A stretch of DNA of 64,000 nucleotides from Flavobacteriales bacterium UBA7690 (GTDB lineage: Bacteria > Bacteroidota > Bacteroidia > Flavobacteriales_F > PHOS-HE28). Each line of letters starts with the position of its first letter. The stretch's first letter is position 1. Of this stretch, positions 36,501 to 45,584 are shown in pieces. Under the pieces are notes generated by a model that made no database searches, had not been told where the DNA came from, and was given only the letters and a program-made list of their open reading frames with translations. Made by a program: the position numbers and the translations under genes. Where the stretch lies: assembly GCA_002482775.1 (NCBI GenBank), contig DLGQ01000045.1, forward strand, positions 26,874 to 90,873. Direction: 5' to 3'.

Positions 36501-39500
36501 AGTGATCCTGTTCCCGGCAACACGAGCATCGCTGGTGGCGAGGGTCCCGGTTACTCAGACTACACGGGTAATCTGGCCCTTACCACTTCACTGCAAGCGG
36601 GTTCTTCTTACACCTGCACAGTGTTCGCAGGTCAGTACTCCGAAGGGTATGCGGCTTGGATCGATTACAACGACGATGGCCAGTTCGACAACCTGACGGA
36701 GCGGATCGGTTATTCGGCCGGTCAAGTCACAGGAAGCGGTCAGGTAGGAGTCCTCGGCTCCAGCGCCAGCTTCCCGATCGTCCTGGGTTGCGATCCTCCT
36801 GAGGGTCAACACCGTCTTCGCGTTCGTGCGATGTTCGCCACGAACGGTATCGATGTGACGGCCTGTGGAGATAACGCCTTCGGTGAAGTGGAAGACTACT
36901 TCATTACGGTGCTCCCACCGCCTGCTTGCCCATCGCCATCGGGTACCGTTGCTTCCAACATCACCGCCAGTTCAGCTGATCTGGATTGGGTGATCGGATG
37001 CACGGAAACCGATTGGGAGGTTGAATATGGCCCTGTTGGATTCGTGCTTGGCACGGGTCTAACCGAGCCTGCCACCGGTACCCCAGAACTTAGCCTCAGC
37101 GGCCTGTTCGCTGGCGTGAACTACAGTGTTTACGTTCGTGCGAACTGCGGTGTTGACGGTCTAAGTGCGCCATTCGGTCCATACAACTTCCGGACCTCAC
37201 CGGTCAACGATGACTGCCTGAGCGCTGCGGTGCTTACGGTGAATACGGGTGTTGCTTGCACGGCGCAAACGGCAGGTACGATCCAAAGTGCAACGGCCTC
37301 CAGTGATGTGCTCACGCCATGCTTGGGTGCGGCTGATGATGATGTATGGTACCAGTTCGTTGCTACGACCTCCACCCATACCATCACGCTGAACAACGTG
37401 GCTGGTAGCACCACGGACCTCAACCACGCTGTTTACAGTGGGGTGTGCGGTTCTTTGGTGAACCTGTACTGCAGTGAGCCGAACAACAGTATCGCGACCG
37501 ATCTGCTGGTAGGTGAGACCTACCTCGTACGGGTTTACAGTGCTACTGCGACCACCGGACAGAACACCACCTTCAACATCTGCGTGGCGACACCTCCACC
37601 GGCACCTCTGAACGACAATCCTTGTGGTGCGATCGCTCTGACGCCGAACACGGTATGTTCCTTCAGCACGTACACCACGGAGTGGGCTACCGCTACGAAC
37701 GGTCCTCCTGCACCAGGCTGTGCGAACTATGTTGGCGGGGATGTATGGTTCACAACGGTTGTTCCATCCAATGGTACCCTACGGTTCGATTCGAACACGG
37801 GCGTGATCACTGATGCTGGAATGGCCATTTACAGCTCCAGTAACAACACCTGCTCTGGAACGTTCACGCTGATCGAGTGTGATGATGATGACAGCGCCAA
37901 TGGTAACATGTCTCGCATAGACCGCACCGGATTGACCCCTGGAGCGACCATCTTCATCCGTTTCTGGGAGTATGGGAACGACGCGCCTGGAACCTTCCAG
38001 ATCTGCGTTCGTACGCCTCCACCTCCTCCAGCGAACGACAACTGTGCCGGTGCTGTAAGTCTGGTGGTGAACACTGGTCTTACCTGTGCTGTACAAACGG
38101 CCGGGACGCTGGAAAGCGCAACGGATTCGGGTGTGCCTGTAACGCCTTGCACGGGTGGTGTTGATGATGATGTTTGGTACAGCTTCGTAGCTGGATCCAC
38201 GCAGCAGATCATCACGCTCAGCAGTGTAACTCCTACCACGGCGATGCGCATGCAGTTGTTCGGCGGTGCCTGTGGCGCGCTGACACACGTGAGCTGCGGT
38301 ACCGTGGATAGCTACACAACACCGAACACCCTCGTTGTTGGAAACACATACTATGTGCGTGTGTACAGCAACGTGGCAACCGCCCAGACCACGACGTTCA
38401 ACATCTGCGTAACGACGCCGCCGGTAGGACCTCCTGCCAACGACAACTGCGCTGGTGCTACGGCTCTAACGGTGAACGCCGGACAGGCCTGCACGAGCCA
38501 GACCTTCGGAACGGTGTTCGGCGCAACGGCTTCAGGTCTTGCGGTAGCACCATGTACTGGAACTGCGGATGATGACGTGTGGTACTCCTTCGTTGCAACA
38601 GGCAACGCCCATACAGTGTCCCTCAGTGGTGTTGCAGGTAGCTCCACTTCCATGAACTTCGGAGTGTACAGCGGCACATGCGCGGGTACGCTGACGAGCA
38701 TTGGATGCGGTGCGACGGGTACGGCCCCGACCCAGACGGTGATCAACCTCACGGCAGGTAGCACCTACTTCGTGCGGGTTTATACCAACACGGCCACGGC
38801 GAACCAGAACACGACGTTCAATGTTTGCGTGACGTCACCACCTGCTAACGACCTATGCGGAAATGCGATCGCATTGAGCTGCAACAGTGTGGTCACTGGC
38901 ACTACCACCGGAGCAACGGATGTTGGTGAACCCGCCACTTGCGGCACCTACACCAATAATGCTTCACGTGGAGTCTGGTACACCGTCCAAGGCTGGGGTG
39001 GTCCTATGACCGCTAGCCTATGTGGTTCGAGCTATGACACGCAGGTGGCCATCTTGACCGGAAGCTGTGGAACATTCACCTGCGTTGCTGGTGATGATGA
39101 TGGCTGCGGTGGGATCGGAGTGCCAAGTCGTGTGACGTGGACCTCTGTTCTAGGCACTACGTACTACGTGTACGTCACTGGCTGGTCTACCGCCAGCGGC
39201 AACTTCACGTTGGCTACGACTTGTGGTTCTACCACACTGCCATGCACCGCGAACGGCTTGAACCTCGAGTTCCAGAACGCTGCTAACGCGAACCAGATCA
39301 CCTGGGAGATCCAGAACGAAGCAGGAACGGCAACGGTGCTTAGCGGCGCTGATCCGATCCCTTCGAACGCGATCGGAACACAAGGTCTGTGCTTGCCAGA
39401 TGGTTGCTATCGCCTCCGCATCCTGGATAGCGGTGGAGACGGTATGGTCGGCGGTACGAACTGGTCCGTTGGTGGATACACTCTCCGCACGGCTGGAACG

Positions 39501-40706
39501 AACCAGAAGATCATCGACAACCAGTACAACTTCAATGGTGTGTTCAATGGAAGCTTGAGCGCGATCGCTAACGGTGGCACGTTCTGCCTGCCACTGGGCA
39601 CCGATCGTCCGATCTTCACCAGCTGCGACAAACTGGATTGGGTCGCCAACAAGTTCATCGTTGCTACGCCGAACGCGGACGTTACCGCACAGTTCGGAGT
39701 TACGAACAACAGCAGCGGTTACGAGTTCTGGTTCTTCGATCCGAACGGTAGCTACAGCTTCCGCCGCTTCCGTAACCATGCTACGAGCGACGGTGCTGGA
39801 ACGGGTGCCACCCGCGCCTGCCACCTGCGTGTCAACGGTTGGGTGAACGGTGTAACAACACCTCACTTGCCATTGAACACGTTGCTCAATGTGCGTGTAC
39901 GCGGTCGTGTGGCTGGTGTGAACCAAGCCTTCGGTCCTGCTTGCCTCTTCAAGATGGATGCAGCACGTGCTGCCTGTCCGTTCACGAAGTTGCAAGACAA
40001 TCCTGCTGACGCGGACTACAGCTGCGGAACGACCAAGAACTTCGGCGGGGCTAACAGTGCCCTCAACAAGATCGTGGCCGTAGCTCCACAGCCCGTGCCA
40101 ACGGTAGCAAGCACCAGCGTTCGCTACCAGTTCCGTTTCCGGATCCCTGGTGAATACCCGAACCCCGGTAGCTGCATCGTTCGTCCCGTGCAAACGAGCC
40201 CGACGTTGTACATGAACTGGGCCTCTGGCGACAAGCTGAAGTGCAACACGCAATATGACGTGGAAGTACGCGTAAGCTTGAACGGTGGTGCAACATGGTG
40301 CGTCGCTAGCTCGGATCCTACCTGCGCAACGCCACAGTCCATCGTGACCTGGGGTAAAGTGTGCAGGGTGAACATCCAGAGCAGCACCTTCTGCCCAGCT
40401 GAGGCACAGGGTGGAGCAAGCAACCTGGCGACAGGTGCAACTGGTGAACTCACCATGTATCCGAACCCGAACCGTGGCGATCAGCTCTTCGTGAGCTTGA
40501 GCCAGGTAGAGGAAGGCGTGAACACGGTGAACGTGGACATCTTCGACATGGCCGGTAAGCGTGTGATGGCTCGTACCATCGCCGCCCAGGACGGTTCGTT
40601 GAAGACGAACATCGAACTGAACGGTGACCTCGCAGGAGGTATGTACATGGTCAACATCACCGCTGGTGACAAGACCTACACCGAGCGCTTGGTGATCCAG
40701 CCGTAA
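30573..40706 (+). CDS. Giant T9SS-secreted multidomain protein, 3377 residues
   Basis: Signal peptide up to about residue 36 (LLGALLALGITTSAQ). Approximate order by base position: fibronectin-like 31240-31540; GEVED 31540-31970 (ends RGETEDYTLTV); fibronectin-like 31975-32270; MAM-like 32275-32805; a second closely similar fibronectin-like 32808-33100; fibronectin-like 33646-33940; GEVED 33937-34370; CUB-like 34620-34960; jelly-roll-like repeats 35310-36110; Ig-like 36120-36410; GEVED 36415-36925; fibronectin-like 36928-37200; five tandem jelly-roll-like repeats 37200-39230, with CDDDDSANGNM-type loops; a unique region with DSGGDGMVGG; type A sorting domain from TMYPNPNRGDQL to the end. Likely a cell-surface adhesin. 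It stands alone on the plus strand among minus-strand relatives and ends in a strong terminator. Confidence 0.92.
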   Translation: MSICKTRPSPTRRTRWWRNGVLLGALLALGITTSAQVTIPGANTNNGSVNDPFGCFFGFERSAMIYTPAEIAGTGSITAVGFYVNSVSTPSNATDVRIYMKERNTLFTATSTYATETTGATLVYGPTTISGASLTAGQWYTVTLSTPFNYTGGANNLEVIVETNFGGGGGESGTGKQFRYTTQASNQFYQNWNADTSAPTGNGTRSTSRPNIQLTGIVVPPCTLPPSGVSLTSFTSTSANFSWTAGGSPANVGYEWELRSSGAAGSGATGLVASGAPGTGVTTASSGNILTPNTSYNFYVRGACTGPTFSPWTAAVPVYTGYCISTSTASGTYVSNFTTTGAPTNITNASGAWSATGYGDFTAQSVSQSANLAVNFSAAFVGTTLGFAIWVDWNNDLDFADAGETVYNTAAYVSSAASSFIIPNGTAVGNYRMRIRADFNASSPAACANIARGETEDYTLTVIPPPSCAAPTAVNTPNVSYDGATIAWTCASCTGSYIVEYGLTGFTPGTGASAGVGGTIWTGAPVAGSPVTLTGLSSLTGYTVHVRQDCGVNGYSLNAQTSFTTLCSPLVAPIAENFASGTGTTPPSCWTNPLLSGGERWAFATTPLTGNYPSPVNDPTSGNTRVAWIDASSDVLVNELTTPYIDRSALTSTTAGFKFLSNNTNNAILHTITMDVWNGTAWVNMITYSGNNAAWIPLEAVVPGGIPTITRFRIVAVRNPAGTTADYFYNDLFVDDFFVAETPSCFAVTGVGATAGLNNANVSWTCAGCTGTYIVEYGAPGFTPGTGATAGVGGTIWTGAPVAGSPVTITGLAASTGYAVHVRQDCGVGGFSANTLGSFTTQTPGQIGTGTATNTLLPINTCFGNNYSQQIYLASEYNTPANSYITSVRFYYDNGGTTVANWSNWTVFMANTSKSAFTSTTDWEPFANLTQVFSGTVNPVAGNWMEVTLTTPFLWDGTSNILVAVDENLNSFSCTAAWRSYTASGARGLIYYSDGTNPDPASPPASTITPTSTLAQVQFGGTTPPSCFPPSGLALVSSSLTSLSASWTAQGNGVDYNWEVRTSGAGGSGASGRVDFGTTAGTNFSTGVALASNTNHFVYVQTNCGVDGTSTWAGPLNVFTGYCTPNAATLDPGGITNVVFSNVENPTGPDNEAGGYADYTSAIGAVTAGQVVPVTITYETGFVYGTTIWVDWDNDLTFEPSEQMFTGLTASNAIPSVLNASITVPGGQAVGNYRMRIYGADFNAPTGPCVSESYIAVEDYTIAVCATATATIQVNNDCAEDEYSLEFTASSLSSGTVVYTVDGGAPQIATLIGVGTLIGPFSDTSVVAVTVVDGLCSTFIGSYYSTCPRELVCGAAPTIVSYCYENNDTRTWTFENTEVGGTVALKFLSGSMESNDNVSFWNGLPNTTPATPATGTGSLTSLGVINSTGNILSMSISSGASNSCADGGAGLGAGWQFQVRCGGCSEPVGFLSVDENEVGQPTIDCSVAPGSFNAFLFVEDFGVDAVTSLPPTTVGYRLFVNNTLTATVTGLTVDSFPDWRNIGTFPVGSVIGVELLHGGQSACNIELTDVTVPYSACPPANDACATATELTINTLANCPANATVGTTLGADQSGDAPTCQAGVQDVWYMVNTTGFATPRLSITDGSSEVVGVQIFNDCLTPQGYCSADLTAFSFLNLNLAQGIYYIRVFTTVANAGTFSICVSSPGPAGYECDGAVSIPSLPVTDQAMACTSEPAPGLLNSTTVPTVCGGSVSYTNGQEALYTFTPTLSGEHTISYTGQTWTAIFVYEGACPTNNGVCVGGYSDTGSEKSLTVTLAAGTTYYLWFDTWPAPDSPCPGTFSISVPCSGTPAPGNTISSGGTVVCEGRSFTLSLQNDVSGGGISYQWESSTDGGANWNPDGPTTATWTTSITTATQFRAVVTCASSGFSGTSTPVSLTLDALANCPCLPVTTYGCADGDVIARVILNTLDNNSGTGCPSDPVPGNTSIAGGEGPGYSDYTGNLALTTSLQAGSSYTCTVFAGQYSEGYAAWIDYNDDGQFDNLTERIGYSAGQVTGSGQVGVLGSSASFPIVLGCDPPEGQHRLRVRAMFATNGIDVTACGDNAFGEVEDYFITVLPPPACPSPSGTVASNITASSADLDWVIGCTETDWEVEYGPVGFVLGTGLTEPATGTPELSLSGLFAGVNYSVYVRANCGVDGLSAPFGPYNFRTSPVNDDCLSAAVLTVNTGVACTAQTAGTIQSATASSDVLTPCLGAADDDVWYQFVATTSTHTITLNNVAGSTTDLNHAVYSGVCGSLVNLYCSEPNNSIATDLLVGETYLVRVYSATATTGQNTTFNICVATPPPAPLNDNPCGAIALTPNTVCSFSTYTTEWATATNGPPAPGCANYVGGDVWFTTVVPSNGTLRFDSNTGVITDAGMAIYSSSNNTCSGTFTLIECDDDDSANGNMSRIDRTGLTPGATIFIRFWEYGNDAPGTFQICVRTPPPPPANDNCAGAVSLVVNTGLTCAVQTAGTLESATDSGVPVTPCTGGVDDDVWYSFVAGSTQQIITLSSVTPTTAMRMQLFGGACGALTHVSCGTVDSYTTPNTLVVGNTYYVRVYSNVATAQTTTFNICVTTPPVGPPANDNCAGATALTVNAGQACTSQTFGTVFGATASGLAVAPCTGTADDDVWYSFVATGNAHTVSLSGVAGSSTSMNFGVYSGTCAGTLTSIGCGATGTAPTQTVINLTAGSTYFVRVYTNTATANQNTTFNVCVTSPPANDLCGNAIALSCNSVVTGTTTGATDVGEPATCGTYTNNASRGVWYTVQGWGGPMTASLCGSSYDTQVAILTGSCGTFTCVAGDDDGCGGIGVPSRVTWTSVLGTTYYVYVTGWSTASGNFTLATTCGSTTLPCTANGLNLEFQNAANANQITWEIQNEAGTATVLSGADPIPSNAIGTQGLCLPDGCYRLRILDSGGDGMVGGTNWSVGGYTLRTAGTNQKIIDNQYNFNGVFNGSLSAIANGGTFCLPLGTDRPIFTSCDKLDWVANKFIVATPNADVTAQFGVTNNSSGYEFWFFDPNGSYSFRRFRNHATSDGAGTGATRACHLRVNGWVNGVTTPHLPLNTLLNVRVRGRVAGVNQAFGPACLFKMDAARAACPFTKLQDNPADADYSCGTTKNFGGANSALNKIVAVAPQPVPTVASTSVRYQFRFRIPGEYPNPGSCIVRPVQTSPTLYMNWASGDKLKCNTQYDVEVRVSLNGGATWCVASSDPTCATPQSIVTWGKVCRVNIQSSTFCPAEAQGGASNLATGATGELTMYPNPNRGDQLFVSLSQVEEGVNTVNVDIFDMAGKRVMARTIAAQDGSLKTNIELNGDLAGGMYMVNITAGDKTYTERLVIQP

Positions 40707-40738
40707 GGCCGGGATATCCGATCCGAGCTACTTGAACG

Positions 40739-40770
40739 AAAGCCCCCTCCCGATCCGGGAGGGGGCTTTT
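40739..40770 (+). terminator. Strong Rho-independent terminator of the 3377-residue gene
   Basis: A 14-bp perfect stem (40739-40752 with 40756-40769) rich in G-C and flanked by A and T runs, 33 bases beyond the stop codon. Confidence 0.9.
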
Positions 40771-42276
40771 CGTGTTCTGGAACAGGTGCGCCCCAGCGAT
40801 CACTAGAGGTCAACGGCGAGGTTCAGGCGGGAGGGAGCGCGGCAGTCCAGCATGTGCGCCGGCTCAAGTGATGGTCAGGTCCCATATGCCAGATGCTATC
40901 GGGATAGAAGAAAGTCTGGTCTTGCTGTATCTGCCAAGTTGGGGCCATGGATCACAGCGGACCACCTTTTCCGGACCTTCCAGCTTGAACTGTGACTTGT
41001 GCCGTGCTGCGTTCGAATGCATGGTCGAAGAACCCCTACGGGCTCTTGATGATCGAGCGGGATGGGGGAGGATGAGCATTCACTTCGTGCATCGAAAAGC
41101 ACAGGTCGCACCTTCCGGTATGTGGGGTGAATGCGATGCGTTGCACAGCAAGTGTTGATAGGTCAAGTCGTGTATGCGTCGTCCACCCTGAGCGGCCATG
41201 TTCAATTGCTCCGAAGCCAAGTTGATCGTCCTCTATGGAGGCCTGCGCCAGCATCAGGTGTCGAACCTGTTCTGGACCTTGAATGGATCTTTCCGTGGTT
41301 GGAAGGGAGTGAAGGTTCCCAGAAGTTCGGCCGATCATTATTGGTATTGAACCACTGGTCTGGCACCCGGCCCCGGGAATTGTTCTGCAAGTCCAGGGCT
41401 GCGTTCATCACCAACTAGCAACGATGGAACAGCAAATACACAGAGCACCGGATCATTTTGCCCGGCTAACGCGTGATCCGCGTCCTGGAGCACCGTAAAC
41501 CCGTGCGATCATGGCCCAGGATGATACGCAAGGGCAACGGCATGGAGTTCATCTCATGCAAGCGTGATCATTGGTGCAAGGCGAACAAGATCACCTTGGC
41601 CTACCGCCAACCCGGCGAACCAACACAGAAAGTCTGCGTGGAACACTTCAATGGCAGCATGCGTCGCGAAATGCTCATCGCATCTGTTTTCCGCACTTTG
41701 AGCGAAGTAGAGAAGCCGAAGATGGATGCTCGACCGCAACGATCACGTACCACGCAAAGCGCTTGTTCCCGGGACACCAGTGCAAGTACAACCCTGAACA
41801 ATGCCCCGGGATCTCTAGTAATTATCGGCCTTAGTGCTGGAGTAGCACCTAGGAACAGGAGCACGAACTCGTGCAGCACCTTTCGATATCCAACTCGAAG
41901 TCGGGGCCGTAGTTCGTATGCGCTCGTGCTAGGTCAGATACGTCTGGATCGCCGAGATGAACAGCTACGGATCTCTGGCCAATGGTCATGAAAGAGATCC
42001 ATGCACTGTTCTCATGTACGTCATTCCTGGCAGCTCCATTCGGGAATGTCTTCCAAGGGAGGGAGCTTCGCAGATGACCATGCTGCTGAATACCGGACAT
42101 GGCTAGCCCATGCCTATGAGTCCAAGGCCATGTGCTGAACACACCAGTGGACTGCACCGCGTGAGAATACCTGCCAACCCTTACGCACATAGGGAAGAAC
42201 GCTCTGGCCCCCTTCACGCATGATGAAGTATGGGATCGACCGTTAGGCTGCAAGCCTTCGATCAGCGAACCCCACC
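40771..42276. other. About 1.5 kb of low-coding, decayed DNA
   Basis: No intact gene can be supported here. Open frames are short, overlap on both strands and lack family motifs. The only recognisable item is a broken IS3-type transposase fragment (41449-41810). The rest may be the debris of the same or other insertions. Confidence 0.65.
41449..41810 (+). pseudogene. IS3-family transposase (OrfB) remnant
   Basis: The C-terminal part of a DDE transposase is recognisable: a broken version of the LPAxRVIRVLE segment with an in-frame TAA (about 41461-41463), then MIRKGNGMEFI, KITLAYRQPGEPTQKV, VEHFNGSMRREML and VFRTLSEVEK, after which the frame shifts so that WMLDRNDHVPRKAL is read in another phase. 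In working relatives the first block is RVDNGPEF, so the second catalytic aspartate is replaced by glycine. The third catalytic residue, E in VEHFNGS, is kept. The 5' part and the ends of the element were not found. Clearly non-functional. Confidence 0.8.
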
Positions 42277-45200
42277 TTACTGGCGAACGAATGCAGCGAA
42301 ACCCACCGGTGTTCCTGAGCGATCATGAACGACCAATCGGTACATACCAGCGTCCAGGTTGGAAAGGTCGAGCGATGCGTGTGGCGCACCCTTGGCGATG
42401 GTCGTATTGAACACTTTCGAAGTGCGACCTGCAGCGTCCACGATCCTGAATTCCAGATGATCGTCGTAAACCTGGTCCAAGGTGATGTGAAGGATATCGG
42501 TCGTGGGGTTCGGTGCTACCAGGATGCCGTGATCCCTGTTGTCCATTCGTGCGCTTACCACGGGAGAGGTGAGGGAAGTGCCGTCATTGTCCACCATGAT
42601 GACGCGGTAGAAGTTCTGGCCTGTCCGGGGAGAGCGGTCCTCGAAGTTGTAATTGGAAACGGATGCGGAATACCCTGCTGCTGCGAGCGCGCCAATTGGC
42701 TCAAAGGTGACAGCATCGGGTGATCGCTCTACGATGAAACGATCAGAAGATGCTTCGCTAAGCGTATGCCAGGAAACCATGACCGTGTTGGTCAATGAGG
42801 TGGCCTCAAGGTTGATCAGTTCAATGGGCAGAAGGGTGCAATCCAAGGAGGCACCACTGGAGAGTTGCCATGTCAATTGGAATGGTTCTGTCGTAGCCAA
42901 GAAATTATCCACATAGAGGATATAAATGCGATCAGCGATCACGTCGATGGGCTCGACCCATCCATCGCCATTAATACTCTCGCTGGTATCGTCACCAACA
43001 TTTCCAGCACCGGTATTGTAACTGCCGGTCGCGCTGAACGTGCTAAAACGGGACGCATAACTACACCGCATGGGAGGAGCATTCGGTGGGCAGACCACCG
43101 TGGTCATTGGTCCCCAAACGGCAAAATCGTAGTCCACATCCGTATCTGGATCGATGGTGAAGCCGACCGAGCCGCTGGCGCTGGGAGAGAAATAGTACCA
43201 TGTGCCTTGTTGTTCACCACTTTGGAGACAGTCCTGGTTGGCGGTGTTCAGATCATTGATGTTCCCGGAGTTGCCACTGTTGTTGGAGAAAGTCTGGGAG
43301 TTGCACAACGTGAATCCGCCTTCACAATCCTGTGGTGCTGCTGGTGGTGGCGCGCAGTCTACGACTTGGCCGAACGAAGCCCCCGCTGTGGGAAAAGTTC
43401 CAGAATTGAAGAACGAACCACCTCCAAGCAACCCAAGGCGGTAGCTGTTCTCCCCTTGAAAGGGACCGGAGGCATCGTAACTCAATTCAATGAAGTCACC
43501 GATCATCATGCCCAGGAGAACTTGGGTATCCGAACCGCCCACCGTATAGTAGGCCCAAGCACCACCATTGATACGGACACCAACATTGGAAGACCCCCAT
43601 CCATCACCCCAACTGTCGCTCAAGTTCAAAGCATAGACGCAGTCCCCACTGGGCGGTGGAGGCGGGATGTGCGCACAGATGGAGAACGTACCACCTACGG
43701 TGCTGTTCCATCGCCAGAACCGCACCCAAATGGAAGATGTGGGAGCAAGTCCGGTCATGCTCAGGTAGGGCATTGCGCTGGCCCCAGGCATCCCGTCATC
43801 ATCGCAAAACTGCTGCACCATGGTACCGGAGCAGTTCGGTGCGGTGTAAACGGCCATCCCTCCATCGGTGATCGTGCCGGCGAACGTTTCAATGATCACC
43901 GAGCCGCTAGCAGGCACCACGATCCTGAACCACACATCGGTCCCGATGTAATCGGCGCAGGTGGGTGCAGGAGGGCCTGTAGTTGCCAGTGCATTCACGG
44001 TGGTGCTGCTCGTACTGACACAAGTGGTATTCACTGGTAGTAGGGTGGCTCCGCAGGGGTTGTCGTTCGCAGGTGGGGGCGGGGGTGTTGTGGCACAAAT
44101 GCTGAAGGTGCCACCACTTGCTCCGCCACGTGGCCAGAAGCGTACATACACGGTGGAGCCTGGAGTTAGTCCACCGGCTGTGACCTGGGGCATCAGGCCA
44201 TTGGCACTATCATCATCATCACAATCAACCAAGGTGAATGTACCACTGCATCCGGTGGCCGTGTACAAGGCCATGCCACCATCGGTGATGCCCCCCGTGT
44301 TGGTATTCACGAGCAGGTTGCCGGAAGCTGGCACTACGATGGAGAACCAAACATCGTTGCCAGCGTAGTTCGCACATGGCGGGGGCGGCACGGCCGTGGT
44401 GCCAGTGGAGTTGGTCGTGGTGCTCGATGTATAGGTGCACGAAGCGTTCACTGTTAATCCTACAGCACCGCATGGGTTGTCGTTCGCTGGTGGTGGTGGT
44501 GGTGGGCCGCAGGCGATCGTGGCCACCCATCCCGCTGCACGTGTGGTGCCGTCCGAGGTGAATCGCAGCGTAAGGCACCCTGTGATGTCATTGGAGGTGA
44601 TCGGTCCTGGAATGGTCGTGCCTGAGAACGTGCCGATGATCGGTGCTCCCACTGATGGTCCATTGTGGATGTAGACGAAGTCGTAGCCTGCTTCAGTGGC
44701 GAAGGCCGAGAAGTTGATGGTCACCACCTGGCCTGCAACAGCAGGGCAGAACGTGATCGTGAAGTTGGCGTTGTTCGGGTAGTTGTTCGTTCCGCCCGGA
44801 TCCATGGAAGTGGCACCGCAGGCAGGGGCCGGAAGTGGCGGGGAGAACGCGCAAATGGTGAATGTCCCGTTGTTGTCCGCGTTGTATTCCCAGAACCGGA
44901 TATACACGGTGCTGCTCGGCGCCAGTCCTGACCGGGCGATGTACGGCATAAGCCCGTTGGCGCTATCGTCATCATCGCATTCGATCAAGGTGAAAGGGCC
45001 CGAGCACGAAGGGGCGGAATACAGGGCCATTCCACCATCGGTGATCACGCCCACATTGGAATCGATGATCAATTGTCCACTGGCGGGAACCACAGCGGTG
45101 AACCAGACATCCGCTCCGTTGTAGCTGGCGCACCCTGGAGCCGGTACGCCGGGAGTGGCAGTGGCTGCAGCGGTGGTTCGGGTGGAAAGGTTGCACGCCA

Positions 45201-45330
45201 CGCCCACCGGAAGTGCGATGGCACCGCAGGGGTCGTCGTTAGCAGGCTGTGCGAAGAGTTGCGCGGTCGAGAACAGCAGCAATGCCGCGGTGGAGGCCAG
45301 GTGGATCCCCGCGCTGGTCCCACGCTCCAT
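42277..45330 (-). CDS. Large T9SS-secreted repeat protein (paralog 3)
   Basis: 1017 residues from MERGTSAGIHLASTAALLLF; an ATG 24 bases upstream (45354) is an alternative. Repeat 1 begins directly after the signal peptide (PANDDPCGAIALPV), then a CUB-like domain (YPNNANFTITFCPAVAG), two more jelly-roll-like repeats, a GDCVYALNLSDSWGDGW module, the VDYDFAVWGPM module, a fibronectin-like domain (RFIVERSPDAVTFEPIG) and a type A sorting domain ending AAFVRQ. The acidic loop CDDDDSANGLMP occurs twice. Adjacent to the decayed IS region at its 3' end. A TACATTCG box lies 40 bases before the upstream ATG. Confidence 0.9.
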   Translation of the reverse strand: MERGTSAGIHLASTAALLLFSTAQLFAQPANDDPCGAIALPVGVACNLSTRTTAAATATPGVPAPGCASYNGADVWFTAVVPASGQLIIDSNVGVITDGGMALYSAPSCSGPFTLIECDDDDSANGLMPYIARSGLAPSSTVYIRFWEYNADNNGTFTICAFSPPLPAPACGATSMDPGGTNNYPNNANFTITFCPAVAGQVVTINFSAFATEAGYDFVYIHNGPSVGAPIIGTFSGTTIPGPITSNDITGCLTLRFTSDGTTRAAGWVATIACGPPPPPPANDNPCGAVGLTVNASCTYTSSTTTNSTGTTAVPPPPCANYAGNDVWFSIVVPASGNLLVNTNTGGITDGGMALYTATGCSGTFTLVDCDDDDSANGLMPQVTAGGLTPGSTVYVRFWPRGGASGGTFSICATTPPPPPANDNPCGATLLPVNTTCVSTSSTTVNALATTGPPAPTCADYIGTDVWFRIVVPASGSVIIETFAGTITDGGMAVYTAPNCSGTMVQQFCDDDGMPGASAMPYLSMTGLAPTSSIWVRFWRWNSTVGGTFSICAHIPPPPPSGDCVYALNLSDSWGDGWGSSNVGVRINGGAWAYYTVGGSDTQVLLGMMIGDFIELSYDASGPFQGENSYRLGLLGGGSFFNSGTFPTAGASFGQVVDCAPPPAAPQDCEGGFTLCNSQTFSNNSGNSGNINDLNTANQDCLQSGEQQGTWYYFSPSASGSVGFTIDPDTDVDYDFAVWGPMTTVVCPPNAPPMRCSYASRFSTFSATGSYNTGAGNVGDDTSESINGDGWVEPIDVIADRIYILYVDNFLATTEPFQLTWQLSSGASLDCTLLPIELINLEATSLTNTVMVSWHTLSEASSDRFIVERSPDAVTFEPIGALAAAGYSASVSNYNFEDRSPRTGQNFYRVIMVDNDGTSLTSPVVSARMDNRDHGILVAPNPTTDILHITLDQVYDDHLEFRIVDAAGRTSKVFNTTIAKGAPHASLDLSNLDAGMYRLVVHDRSGTPVGFAAFVRQ

Positions 45331-45394
45331 GGTGAAGTCTGAAGTACATTTCATTTGGCAAGCGTTTGGCTGACTTCATTGAAATGGAGAGTTT

Positions 45395-45402
45395 CGAATG
45401 TA
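45395..45402 (-). promoter_or_regulatory. -7-like promoter element TACATTCG
   Basis: Fits TAnnTTYG, in the 230-base gap between the small secreted protein gene and the T9SS gene at 42277-45330; suggests the large gene can be transcribed on its own. Confidence 0.45.
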
Positions 45403-45584
45403 TCGCCTTGACCGGTACCAGTGGATGATGCCTTCGCGGAACGAGGCCTGAGGAGAATGGACGTTGGACCAGGGCCATGTAGAGCACTACGGCTGCGCGA
45501 ATAGAAAGGTCGCGATGGACCAATGTCCTTTCGGGCCGACGTGGTTGGGAGAAGTAGAAGGAGGGTAGAACGTCTATCCATGTA

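Noticed and set aside
41240..41275. T-arm-like sequence on the minus strand (CAGGTTCGACACCTG)
   Set aside because: No matching acceptor stem, D-arm or anticodon arm at the right distance; not a tRNA or tmRNA.
41036..41338. Minus-strand open frame of 100 codons and the overlapping plus-strand frame from 40772
   Set aside because: No similarity to known families and both strands are equally open; probably non-coding.
41849..42253. Minus-strand open frame in the decayed region, with a string resembling the HG-x-x-MS segment of IS3 transposases
   Set aside because: Neighbouring conserved blocks (GNCWDNA, ESFF) could not be found in any frame.
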